Shown: piece by piece, positions 26,397-34,267 of the stretch
Layout of the letters: every line of letters begins with the position of its first letter
How positions within the stretch are numbered: the stretch's first letter is position 1
Assembly (NCBI GenBank): GCA_030753265.1
Contig: JASMCQ010000056.1
Span: forward strand, 1 to 52,080
Direction: 5' to 3'
Length of the DNA stretch: 52,080 nt
Origin: Dehalococcoidia bacterium
GTDB taxonomy: Bacteria > Chloroflexota > Dehalococcoidia > UBA3495
Notes under the pieces: generated by a model
What the model was told of the DNA's origin: nothing
Databases searched by the model: none
What the model saw: only the letters and a program-made list of their open reading frames with translations
Translations under genes and position numbers: made by a program

Positions 26397-26602
26397 GCTA
26401 GCTACTCCTGATCCAAAGGTTGACGTGGCCCTTCGAGTCTTGGCGCCAGGACCGTTTCCCCTCTGATCTGTCCCGGTTTCCAATTAGAGGTTGCGCCGTC
26501 ATGAAGCGGGCTCCTGAGGAATTCGACATCTTGCCCGGTCCACGATAACCGGCGACGAACCCGGCCCTAGCCGGACTAACAGTTTACACGGGAACTCCCC
26601 GG

Positions 26603-27214
26603 TTATCCACTATCGTCAAGCTTGCCGCGCAGGGTGAACAGCCGCTGTAGCAGGGTGAAACCGGAGGCCACGGCGATGAACAGCAAGACCCACACTATCT
26701 GGCCGACGAGCAGGCCAACTCCCAGAAGCACCACCCGCTCGGCGCGGGTCATCAGGCCGGAACGGATGAAAACCCCCAGTCCTTCGCCTCGGGCCCGCAG
26801 GTAGCTGACCGCCTGAGAGAATATCAATGCCAGCAGAAGGACGACGATGAAGAACAACCGGCGATCGTCGCTGAAATCGGCGTCAAGGGCGTAGACTGCC
26901 AGTCCCACGAAGAGGGCCGCCTCACTCAGCCGGTCAAGCACCGAGTCCAGGAGGGCCCCGAAAGGACTGGCCTTTCCGGTTAATCGGGCCAGAGCGCCGT
27001 CCAGAGCGTCCAGCAATCCGCCCGACAAGAACACGATGCCTCCGGCGAAGAGCCAGCCAAAGCCAACCAGGCCGGCGGCCGCCACAGCCAAGCCAAACCC
27101 TAGAAGGCTGACCGCATTGGGGGTAAGCCGTAACGCACGAAAGAACCGGGCGCCCGGCAACTCGAAGTAGCGAGCGACCGCCGCCCTAAATTGCTCTCTT
27201 CCGGGCACGGCCAT
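26603..27214 (-). CDS. CDP-alcohol phosphatidyltransferase, probable phosphatidylinositol-phosphate synthase
   Basis: The 203-residue membrane protein contains the full CDP-AP motif D-x2-DG-x2-AR-x8-G-x3-D-x3-D, with Asp69, Asp72, Asp90 and Asp94. It has about six hydrophobic segments. Family members join CDP-diacylglycerol to an alcohol. Its place behind inositol-1-phosphate synthase and a PimA-like glycosyltransferase, with its start overlapping the latter by 29 bases, points to the actinobacterial-type phosphatidylinositol-phosphate synthase (CDP-DAG plus inositol-1-phosphate). Phosphatidylglycerophosphate synthase is the main alternative. End of the cluster. Confidence 0.85.
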   Translation of the reverse strand: MAVPGREQFRAAVARYFELPGARFFRALRLTPNAVSLLGFGLAVAAAGLVGFGWLFAGGIVFLSGGLLDALDGALARLTGKASPFGALLDSVLDRLSEAALFVGLAVYALDADFSDDRRLFFIVVLLLALIFSQAVSYLRARGEGLGVFIRSGLMTRAERVVLLGVGLLVGQIVWVLLFIAVASGFTLLQRLFTLRGKLDDSG

Positions 27215-28328
27215 TGGCTGCTTTCAGACAGTAATCGTAGTAGTCCTCAACTTGAGAGGCCACCACGTCCCACCGGTATTTTTGCACCATCCGATGGCCC
27301 CTGGCTCCCATGCGCTGCGCCAACTCCGGGTTTGCCACCAGCAAGGCGAGGGCACTGGCCAAGTCTTCGGAATCCTTGGGCGCGAACAGGAGGCCTTGTT
27401 GTCCGTGGGTCACGATGTCGCGGTAGCCTTCGATATCGGAGGCCACCACCGGTTTGCCTGCCGCCATGGCTTCAAGCAAGACGATGCCGAAGCTTTCCGC
27501 GCCGGTGGCCGGAGAGCAGTAAATGTGGGCGGTGGCGTAGTAGCGGGCCAGGTCTTCAGAGGACACCCGGCCGGCGAACACCACGTCCTGCAGCCCGCGG
27601 GCGCCGATGATTCGGTAGGAGTCCCGGTCCGGGTTGCCCGGCCCAACCACCAGGAGGCGGATGTTGGGGAGATCCCATTTCAACCGGCTGTAGGCTTCCA
27701 GGAGATACTTGAGTCCCTTCCGCTTCTCCAGCCGGCCCACGAACAGGATATTCGTCTTCCCGTCCTGGTATTCCGGCCAGGGAGTTGAGTTGCGGGTAAA
27801 GTGGTCCACGTCGATGCCGTTGGGTATTATCCGGTAGTCGGCGGGGAAGGAGTTGTTCACGTAGCGGCAGGCTGCCGGTGATACCGCGATACCCCCATCG
27901 AGACGTTGGTACCACCGCTTGATGATCGGGTGGGTCAGCCGGTAGAGGTGTTGATGGCTGTACGATGCGTGGAAAGTGCCCACGTTCACGGCGTTGGAAA
28001 ACTCCAGCACGCAAAGGGGAAGGATCGGGGCCATGGGCTCGTGCAGGTGGATAATGTCGAAGTCTTCCTGTTGGAGCAGGGCCCGCACCTTTGGATACAA
28101 CCACCAGGAGAGGGAGACCCGGGCGATGGAGCCGCCGCTGGGCAGCGGGACCGACCGGCCCAAGGGGACGAACTGGTCGGCATCGAGTCCCTGCCGGCTG
28201 GGCGAATGGGGCGCCAGCACCTGTACCTCGTGCCCGGACCGGCCAAGCTCACGAGCCAGCTGGGCCACATGAGCAGCCACGCCCCCGGGCCAGGTGAAGT
28301 CGTAGGGCGACACCATTGCGATCTTCAA
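27186..28328 (-). CDS. GT4-family glycosyltransferase, PimA-like
   Basis: The 380-residue GT-B enzyme has PGGVAAHVAQLARELGRSGH at the N terminus, GIAVSPAACRYVNN, NGIDVDHF, LFVGRLEKRKGLKYL (nucleotide-sugar domain) and the ESFGIVLLEAMAAGKPVVAS motif with the conserved glutamates. This is the pattern of GT4 mannosyltransferases such as PimA, which mannosylates phosphatidylinositol on the cytoplasmic face of the membrane. The genomic setting between inositol-1-phosphate synthase and a CDP-alcohol transferase supports that reading. Donor and acceptor are inferred, not shown. It overlaps the following gene by 29 bases. Confidence 0.87.
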   Translation of the reverse strand: MKIAMVSPYDFTWPGGVAAHVAQLARELGRSGHEVQVLAPHSPSRQGLDADQFVPLGRSVPLPSGGSIARVSLSWWLYPKVRALLQQEDFDIIHLHEPMAPILPLCVLEFSNAVNVGTFHASYSHQHLYRLTHPIIKRWYQRLDGGIAVSPAACRYVNNSFPADYRIIPNGIDVDHFTRNSTPWPEYQDGKTNILFVGRLEKRKGLKYLLEAYSRLKWDLPNIRLLVVGPGNPDRDSYRIIGARGLQDVVFAGRVSSEDLARYYATAHIYCSPATGAESFGIVLLEAMAAGKPVVASDIEGYRDIVTHGQQGLLFAPKDSEDLASALALLVANPELAQRMGARGHRMVQKYRWDVVASQVEDYYDYCLKAANGRARKRAI

Positions 28329-28375
28329 GCAGTCTCTCCGAGCCCGAGCGCCGGAAACAGTTTCCTTTGGCCGGG

Positions 28376-29449
28376 CTAGCCCTCACCGGCAATAAAGGCC
28401 TCTACCATATCCCTGGCAACGTCATCGGTATATTGTGTCGGTGGGGACTTCATGAAATACGCGCTGGGGCCCGCCACCGCCCCTCCCAGGCCCCGGTCCA
28501 ACGCCAGCTTGGCGCACCGAATAGCATCCACCACCACCCCCGCGGAGTTCGGGCTGTCCCACACCTCTAGTTTAGCTTCTAAGCTGATCGGGGCGCCGCC
28601 AAACACCTTGCCCTCCAGGCGAACGTAACACCACTTGCGATCCTTGAGCCAGGGTACGTGGTCGCTGGGACCGATATGAATGTTGTCCGGGTCGATTTCG
28701 TCGTCCATCTGGGAGGTGACCGCTCCGGTCTTGGAGATCTTCTTGGAGATCAGCCGTTCCCGTTCCAGCATATTCAGGAAATCGGTGTTACCGCCGAAGT
28801 TCAACTGGTAGGTGTTCTCGATCTCCGCCCCACGGTCTTCGAACAGGCGCGTGAGGACCCGGTGAAGGATGGTCGCGCCCACCTGGGACTTGATGTCATC
28901 ACCGATGATCGGCAACCCTCGCTCCTGAAAGCGGCCCTGCCAGTAATCTTCTCTGGCGATGAAGACCGGGACGCAGTTGACCATGCCGCATCTGGCGTTG
29001 AGTATCTGCTCCACGTACCACTTGGTAGCGTCCTCGCTGCCAACTGGCAGGTAGTTGATCACCACGTCAACTTCCCGGTCTTCGAGAATGCTTACGATGT
29101 TGGCCGTGGGATGCGAAGACTTCTTCACCAGGTGCTTCACGTACTTGCCGATACTGTCATGAGTCATGCCCCGTTCGACGGTTACCCCCATGTGGGGGAC
29201 CTCCGCGAACTTCAGGGTGTTGTTGGGGCCGGCGAATATGGCCTCCGACAAATCCTTACCCACTTTGGTCTCGTCGACATCGAAAGCGGCCACCACCTCG
29301 ATGTCCTCAATCCGGTAGTCGCCGATTCTCGGGTGCATCACCCCGGAAACTTCGCCTTCCTCCGGTAATTCGACGTACTTGTGAATGCCTTGCACCAATG
29401 AGGACGCGCAATTACCGACTCCGATAATTGCGACTTTTATTTTCCTCAC
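28376..29449 (-). CDS. ino1: Inositol-3-phosphate (1-phosphate) synthase
   Basis: The 357-residue protein converts glucose-6-phosphate to inositol-1-phosphate (L-myo-inositol-3-phosphate) with NAD. It has [17 protein letters not shown] (NAD-binding loop), [33 protein letters not shown] and [10 protein letters not shown], and is the short bacterial/archaeal type. The frame is open upstream, but a GTG at 29449 has AAAGGAG eight bases before it and gives the usual size. The promoter TTGTGA-17-TACAAT lies 61 bases upstream. The GT4 and CDP-alcohol transferase genes follow in the same direction, 47 bases away. Confidence 0.92.
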   Translation of the reverse strand: MRKIKVAIIGVGNCASSLVQGIHKYVELPEEGEVSGVMHPRIGDYRIEDIEVVAAFDVDETKVGKDLSEAIFAGPNNTLKFAEVPHMGVTVERGMTHDSIGKYVKHLVKKSSHPTANIVSILEDREVDVVINYLPVGSEDATKWYVEQILNARCGMVNCVPVFIAREDYWQGRFQERGLPIIGDDIKSQVGATILHRVLTRLFEDRGAEIENTYQLNFGGNTDFLNMLERERLISKKISKTGAVTSQMDDEIDPDNIHIGPSDHVPWLKDRKWCYVRLEGKVFGGAPISLEAKLEVWDSPNSAGVVVDAIRCAKLALDRGLGGAVAGPSAYFMKSPPTQYTDDVARDMVEAFIAGEG

Positions 29450-29509
29450 AGAAATTGCTCCTTTTCGGGTGTTCCGCCAGCCACTGGCTCGCGAGGGCCA
29501 GACGGCTGA

Positions 29510-29538
29510 ATTGTAGCAAGTTTCGAAATATGTCACAA
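29510..29538 (-). promoter_or_regulatory. Promoter of the inositol lipid operon
   Basis: On the minus strand TTGTGA (complement of 29533-29538) is 17 bases from TACAAT (complement of 29510-29515). Transcription should begin near 29503 and read ino1, the GT4 gene and the CDP-alcohol transferase gene. Confidence 0.6.
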
Positions 29539-29689
29539 GGGGCGGCGCTTCGAATTGCAGTCAATGCACCGACGGAGACGGCACATTAATGGCAGCTTCG
29601 ATTCGGTGGGGCCTCTCCCCCGGAGGCTGGTTTGACCCTGAGCCGTCCTCCGGTCCGGCCCTAGAGATGTCGAGAATCGGAGGGATGTC

Positions 29690-30385
29690 TTAGATCACCG
29701 GCCCGCCTGCGCCAAAGAACCGGATGATCGCCGTCCGGTCGTCGTGGCGAAACCGCCCGCCCAACTGGGCCGGCACCCGGCCCTCCCGGAGGAGGGCTGC
29801 GATCGTCTGTTCAATGTTCCCGGCGGCTTCCAGAGGAGACGTTGCCCGCCGGACCAGGTCCCCCAGTTCCTCGCGCTGGATATTGTCGCTCAGCCCGTCG
29901 GTCGCCAGTACCAAGCGGGCGCCGGGCTCCACCTGAGCCTCCACCCTGGCTAGGCTCGCCAGGTGCGGGCCGGACCCAATGGGCTTGGCGGCGCTAGCCC
30001 GGAGAAGACCGCCAACGCGCCCGCTGAGCTGCTGAATAGAGCCGGGATTAAAGAGAAAGACCGGGCTGTCGCCGGCGCTGATGACGTCTAGCCGGCCATT
30101 CCGGTACAGAGCGGCGGAGATGGTGGTCAACAGATAACGCCCTCCCCCCACCTGGAAGAACTCCTCGTTGACGCGTTCCAGCACCTCCAAGATGTCATCC
30201 GGGGAGTTGACGGATACCCCGGCCAATGCATCCCTTACCGAGCGGCTGGCCTCCTCCCCGCCGCAGCCGGTAACCCCGTCCATGACCACGTCCAGGAAGG
30301 CCCTTCCGCCCAGGTCCCGGGTCAAGAAGCTGTCATCTCCATGGATCGAGTTGTCCTGGAGGGTTGCCACCTCACTGGCTAGCAT
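29690..30385 (-). CDS. PP2C-family protein phosphatase
   Basis: The 231-residue protein has the PP2C metal-binding pattern: GDDSF (Asp17-Asp18), LDVVMDGVTG (with Asp36), ISAGDSPVFLF, LATDGLSDN and HDDRTAIIRF. It should dephosphorylate serine or threonine residues with Mn or Mg. It directly precedes, on the minus strand downstream side, an atypical kinase gene (30481-31515) transcribed the same way, with about 95 bases between, so the two likely form a kinase/phosphatase pair. No membrane segment is seen. Confidence 0.87.
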   Translation of the reverse strand: MLASEVATLQDNSIHGDDSFLTRDLGGRAFLDVVMDGVTGCGGEEASRSVRDALAGVSVNSPDDILEVLERVNEEFFQVGGGRYLLTTISAALYRNGRLDVISAGDSPVFLFNPGSIQQLSGRVGGLLRASAAKPIGSGPHLASLARVEAQVEPGARLVLATDGLSDNIQREELGDLVRRATSPLEAAGNIEQTIAALLREGRVPAQLGGRFRHDDRTAIIRFFGAGGPVI

Positions 30386-30480
30386 ATACCTCGTCCCTCG
30401 GGAGTCCAGGGGATCTCGGGCCGCCCCCTAAATTCAGCAGGTTGCCGGGTCCGGCGCCCCGGAGTCTGGTCGCGGGTTTC

Positions 30481-31515
30481 CTAAGTAACGGTGAAGGCCG
30501 AAAGCTCGGTTTCCGGTTGAAATAAGTAGCGCCGCCAATACTCGCCCCGGAGCCAGCCCAGGGCCTCGGCCCAAACTTGGCGAGCTTGCTCCAGGTTCGG
30601 GAGCCCGCGGTACCGCTCCTCGAGGATCTCCAAGTAGGTGGTCAGGTCGCGGCGGAAGCCGGCGAAATCCGCGTAAGACCGGCCGCGGACCTTCTCGATC
30701 ATCGGGAGGGCCGCGTCACGGAGCGGACCGGGCGTGGCGCCGAAATCACGAGACATCTGGTCCAACTCCTCCTCAAAGCGTACCACGGGACGAAGCCCAT
30801 GGGGCTCCCGGTATCCCTTGGCTTCAGCGGGAGGAGGCTGCGAAGTAGTGTAAAACTTTAGCATTTCCAGGTAGAAATCATGGATGTCCGCGGCTAGACT
30901 CCCAGGCACGTTCCCGTGGGATGCGGGCTCTTCGCCAATCTCGATCAGGGCGCCGCAATCCACGACGGTGATGCGCCTTGATTCCGGCTGGTAAAAGATG
31001 TTCTGGGGGCGGAGGTCCAGCAGGATGTATCCGGCCTGGTAGAACCCCTCTTCCACGTCCAGCAGCTGCCGTTGAATCGGGAAGGAAGGTTGGCGGTCCA
31101 GCGCGGCCAGAGGGAACAGGGCAAAGAGGTTTTGCCCTACCCCAACAGGCACCCCGGTGATGCGGGCCATGGGGTCACCAACCAGGGGAATGCCCAGGGC
31201 TCGTTCCTCCACGGTTACCCGGTATTCCTGCCCCAGGGATTCGCCAAAATACTCGTCGTGGAGGGTGCGCTCAGTGTAACCGAGAACCGGGACCACCAGG
31301 GGAATCGAATGGCCCACTTCACGGTGGGCCCGTAGAGAGCGTTCGGTGCGCTTTTCGATGCCGGCGTGAAGCTGGCGTCGGACCATTTGAGGCTGGGGCC
31401 GTTTCAGCACCACCTGCCGCCCGGTTTTCCGGTCGACGGCCGCCCGCACCTCGTAGTCGGCCCCGGAGCCCAAAGCTCCGCCCAGTTCGTAGCGGTTCAG
31501 GTCCACCTGCTCCAT
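30481..31515 (-). CDS. Atypical protein kinase-like protein
   Basis: The 344-residue protein contains kinase landmarks in order: a glycine-rich loop (LGGALGSGADYEV, residues 11-23), a Lys38 in VVLKRP, a catalytic loop LLDLRPQNIFY with Asp167 and Asn172 (HRD replaced by LLD), and Asp186-Cys-Gly in place of DFG. The helical C-terminal part is unfamiliar. It may be an active but divergent Ser/Thr kinase or a scaffold. The ATG at 31515 is used; a TTG two codons earlier is possible. It sits upstream of the PP2C gene on the same strand, about 95 bases before it. Confidence 0.75.
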   Translation of the reverse strand: MEQVDLNRYELGGALGSGADYEVRAAVDRKTGRQVVLKRPQPQMVRRQLHAGIEKRTERSLRAHREVGHSIPLVVPVLGYTERTLHDEYFGESLGQEYRVTVEERALGIPLVGDPMARITGVPVGVGQNLFALFPLAALDRQPSFPIQRQLLDVEEGFYQAGYILLDLRPQNIFYQPESRRITVVDCGALIEIGEEPASHGNVPGSLAADIHDFYLEMLKFYTTSQPPPAEAKGYREPHGLRPVVRFEEELDQMSRDFGATPGPLRDAALPMIEKVRGRSYADFAGFRRDLTTYLEILEERYRGLPNLEQARQVWAEALGWLRGEYWRRYLFQPETELSAFTVT

Positions 31516-31700
31516 AAGCAACAGTCACGCTCACCGTGGCCTTGGGCCGTCCAGGCGTTCGAACGGATCCAGGACTTCGCCAAAACCATCGGGTCTAATC
31601 CACGGGTTGAACCTGCGGGTCAAACCTACGGGCCAGGCACGCCGCCAGTATAACACCCGGCGCGGCTCAGCCGGGAAGCCAGAGCATGGGAGTGGGCAAT

Positions 31701-32573
31701 CTACGGCTGGCCGGAACCGCGCCGGAACGCCAGAGATGCCCAGTCCTCTTGAGACCACTGCCGGATGAGAGTGCAGCCCAGCGGTTCCAGGACCCTCAGC
31801 ACTTCATGCCGTTGGGTCTTCAACAAGCCTGAGGCGATCAGGATTCCCTCGGGCCGCAAGGTAGACAGGATGGATGGCCCGCGGTCGCAGACGGCCCGGG
31901 CCGAGATGTTGGCCACCGCCAGGTCGAACTGCTCCGGGCCGGCCAACGGATGGGGCACGGTGCCCTGGGCCAAGCCCACCTTTTTCGCGGTGCGGGTGCG
32001 GCGGAAATTCTGCCGGGCGGCCCGTATCGCCTCCGGGTCTATGTCCATGGCGACGACGCGGTTCGCCCCCAGTTTGACGGCGGTTATCGCCAGTATTCCG
32101 GAGCCGGTTCCCACGTCCAAGACCGACATTCCGGGCTGCACGAAGTGATCCATCGCCTCCAAACAAGTGTACGTCGTCGGGTGGTACCCAGTTCCGAAGG
32201 CCATACCCGGGTTGATCTCGATGACGATGTCGCCGGCTTGAGGTGCGTGCTCGATCCAGGTCGGCTTTATCACCAGGCGCCTGCCCACTCTCAGCAAATC
32301 GAAGTGGGATTTCCAGGACTCTTGCCAGTCTTCCTTGTCGTCCAGTTCTCGGATTCTCAGTTCTCCCAGGGGTTCCAAGATTGAGACCAGTTTGACGCCA
32401 ACCTCGATGCGGGCCAGGCGCTGCTTGGAGGTGGCCGGCACGAAGGTACGCAGCAAGATGCGGTCGGGTCCGTCCGCCTCCATACTCAGGCCGCGGCCAT
32501 ACCGGCTAAACAGGTACGAAATGGGCTCCACGTACTCATGGGGTACGCCGATGCTAAGCTCCCGCCAAGCCAC
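31701..32573 (-). CDS. prmA: Ribosomal protein L11 methyltransferase
   Basis: The 290-residue protein trimethylates lysines and the N terminus of ribosomal protein L11. It has an N-terminal substrate-recognition domain of about 110 residues and a methyltransferase domain with INPGMAFGTGYHPTT and SVLDVGTGSGILAI (SAM motif), then VVAMDIDPEAI and VANISARAV. The start is a GTG with AGGAGG four to five bases upstream. It follows dnaJ, but a terminator (32613-32642) separates them, and the 170-base gap contains several short hairpins. Confidence 0.92.
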   Translation of the reverse strand: MAWRELSIGVPHEYVEPISYLFSRYGRGLSMEADGPDRILLRTFVPATSKQRLARIEVGVKLVSILEPLGELRIRELDDKEDWQESWKSHFDLLRVGRRLVIKPTWIEHAPQAGDIVIEINPGMAFGTGYHPTTYTCLEAMDHFVQPGMSVLDVGTGSGILAITAVKLGANRVVAMDIDPEAIRAARQNFRRTRTAKKVGLAQGTVPHPLAGPEQFDLAVANISARAVCDRGPSILSTLRPEGILIASGLLKTQRHEVLRVLEPLGCTLIRQWSQEDWASLAFRRGSGQP

Positions 32574-32612
32574 TTCTCCTCCTAGTCAAGAGCGCAATTA
32601 ACCGGCTAACGC

Positions 32613-32642
32613 AAAAAGCCCGGGAGCCAAAACTACCCGGGC
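32613..32642 (-). terminator. Rho-independent terminator after dnaJ
   Basis: On the minus strand, GCCCGGG (complement of 32636-32642) pairs with CCCGGGC (complement of 32618-32624), with an 11-base loop, then TTTTT. It is about 105 bases after the dnaJ stop and 40 bases before the prmA start. The region between dnaJ and this terminator has additional stem potential (CCAAG...CTTGG), so an attenuator in front of prmA is also possible. Confidence 0.8.
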
Positions 32643-32745
32643 GTTGAAAACCGCAGGCCGCGGACCAAGTTGAAGCCACGCAGCTTGGGCTCGCCCACTC
32701 CGCCACGTCTCGCCGCCCGAAGATGCGACGAGGCCCCGGCGGTGC

Positions 32746-33912
32746 TTAGCCCAAAGCCTCTTTGATCCGGTTTATCAGCCCCTTGTCTTTGTCCCCGTCC
32801 ATTTCCAATTCCACGTCTAATGCCTCGTCTGGCTCCCCATCGGAGTCCATCGAGCTAGCCAACGCCTCGAGGAGCTTGCGCTGGCGTGAAGTGAGGGTTC
32901 GGGGGACCTGTATGTCAACCAACACCTTCAGGTCGCCGCGCCGGGAGCTGTTGATATGGGGAACGCCCTTCCCGCGAAGCCTGAATTCGGCTCCGGGCTG
33001 GGTTCCGTGGGGTATCCTGATAGCCTGTCCGCCGCCGTCTTTCTCAAGGACCGGTATCAGTTTCTCCACTCCCAAAGCGGCTTCGCTCACATTTATGATC
33101 AGGCGGTACACCAGGTCATTACCATCCCGGTGGAAGAACTCGTGTTCCCGCACGTCCACGTGAACATACAGGTTTCCAGCCGTCCCGCCTTCGTCCCCGA
33201 CATCCCCCTCGCCGCTCAAGCGCACCTGCATTCCGGGCTCAACGCCGGCAGGTATTCTAACGGCTATCTTGCGCTTACGCCGTTCCAGGCCGCCGCCCTG
33301 GCAGTCGTTGCACATGGTTTGAACAACCTGGCCCCGGCCCTGGCAGGTGGGGCACACGCTGACCTGGGTGAACTGGCCAAAGATGCTTCGCTGGGCCCGG
33401 CGCACCTGGCCGGCGCCCCGGCAGGTCTGGCAATTGTTGAGAGGGGTGCCCGGCTCGTTCCCGGCGCCCGAGCAGCGCTGGCACCGTTCCAGGCGGTTGA
33501 CCTCAACTTGGTGTTCGGCGCCGAAGACCGCCTCCTCGAAGGAGAGGACTACGCGGTGCTGCAGGTCGCCGCCCCGCTGGGCCTCGCGGCTCCGGCGACC
33601 TGAGATATCCCCGAAAAAGGAATCGAAAATATCCCCGAATCCGCCGAATACGTCGAACCCTTCGAACGGGCGGTCGAAGCCACCGTTCGAGCCCGCTCCG
33701 GCGTGGCCGAAGCGGTCGTATTGAGCCCGTTTGTTCCCGTTGGACAGGACCTGGTAGGCCTCGTTGATCTCTTTGAACTTGTCTTCGGCGTCGGGACTCT
33801 TGTTACGGTCCGGGTGAAACTCCATCGCCTTCTTGCGAAAGGCCTTACGGATATCCTCCTCGGAACCGCTTTTAGGTACTCCCAGGACTTCGTAATAGTC
33901 CAGGTTGGCCAT
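32746..33912 (-). CDS. dnaJ: Chaperone DnaJ
   Basis: The 388-residue Hsp40 co-chaperone stimulates DnaK. Residues 1-70 form the J domain with HPD at 33-35; a Gly/Phe-rich stretch follows ([14 protein letters not shown]); four CxxCxGxG repeats build the zinc finger ([32 protein letters not shown]); and the C-terminal peptide-binding domains end in an acidic tail ([13 protein letters not shown]). The ATG at 33912 is the natural start. No dnaK or grpE gene is adjacent. A promoter and an inverted repeat lie upstream. Confidence 0.96.
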   Translation of the reverse strand: MANLDYYEVLGVPKSGSEEDIRKAFRKKAMEFHPDRNKSPDAEDKFKEINEAYQVLSNGNKRAQYDRFGHAGAGSNGGFDRPFEGFDVFGGFGDIFDSFFGDISGRRSREAQRGGDLQHRVVLSFEEAVFGAEHQVEVNRLERCQRCSGAGNEPGTPLNNCQTCRGAGQVRRAQRSIFGQFTQVSVCPTCQGRGQVVQTMCNDCQGGGLERRKRKIAVRIPAGVEPGMQVRLSGEGDVGDEGGTAGNLYVHVDVREHEFFHRDGNDLVYRLIINVSEAALGVEKLIPVLEKDGGGQAIRIPHGTQPGAEFRLRGKGVPHINSSRRGDLKVLVDIQVPRTLTSRQRKLLEALASSMDSDGEPDEALDVELEMDGDKDKGLINRIKEALG

Positions 33913-33970
33913 GTAATATCACCTGCGGCGGTTGGTGAAGCGAAGTGCGCCGCACCAGTCGATAGTATCC

Positions 33971-33998
33971 CTCCCATTATAGTGCAGCGGAATGGGAG
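33971..33998. promoter_or_regulatory. Inverted repeat overlapping the dnaJ promoter
   Basis: CTCCCATT (33971-33978) and AATGGGAG (33991-33998) are perfect reverse complements separated by 12 bases. The repeat overlaps the -10 box and most of the spacer of the dnaJ promoter, a position fit for a repressor operator. It is not the CIRCE sequence that HrcA binds. Confidence 0.5.
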
Positions 33999-34004
33999 GC
34001 TCAA
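33976..34004 (-). promoter_or_regulatory. Promoter of dnaJ
   Basis: On the minus strand, TTGAGC (complement of 33999-34004) and a perfect TATAAT (complement of 33976-33981) are 17 bases apart. The leader would be about 57 bases to the ATG. Confidence 0.65.
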
Positions 34005-34178
34005 GAGAAGAACAGTCACTATCTCCCCGTGATCTCGACGAAATGAGAAATCCGGGGCGGTTGAAACGGTGCCGGTCCAGCCCCACGCGGGCCGATAGAT
34101 GACTCCAGCAGGGCATAAAGCGATCAGCTGTGAAGGTACTGAATACCCGATGTAACGGGGTCTGGAAGCCAGCTCTCC

Positions 34179-34207
34179 TTGACAGGGTTAACGCTTATCG
34201 CTACGAT
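34179..34207 (+). promoter_or_regulatory. Promoter of rny
   Basis: TTGACA (34179-34184) and TACGAT (34202-34207) are 17 bases apart, giving a leader of about 54 bases to the rny GTG. It diverges from the dnaJ promoter; the 355-base dnaJ-rny gap contains no gene. Confidence 0.65.
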
Positions 34208-34267
34208 ATTAGCACAAATTTGAGGACTCCTGACTAGGCCAACTAGCGGGAAGGAACGGGTGATACC

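Noticed and set aside
32640..32745. Possible tRNA-like or T-box-like fold between dnaJ and prmA
   Set aside because: There is no TTCGA loop or CCA end and no T-box box; only short stems are visible, so no RNA gene is called.
33971..34230. CIRCE (HrcA) operator in front of dnaJ or rny
   Set aside because: TTAGCACTC-N9-GAGTGCTAA is not present; only a partial TTAGCAC occurs near 34209.
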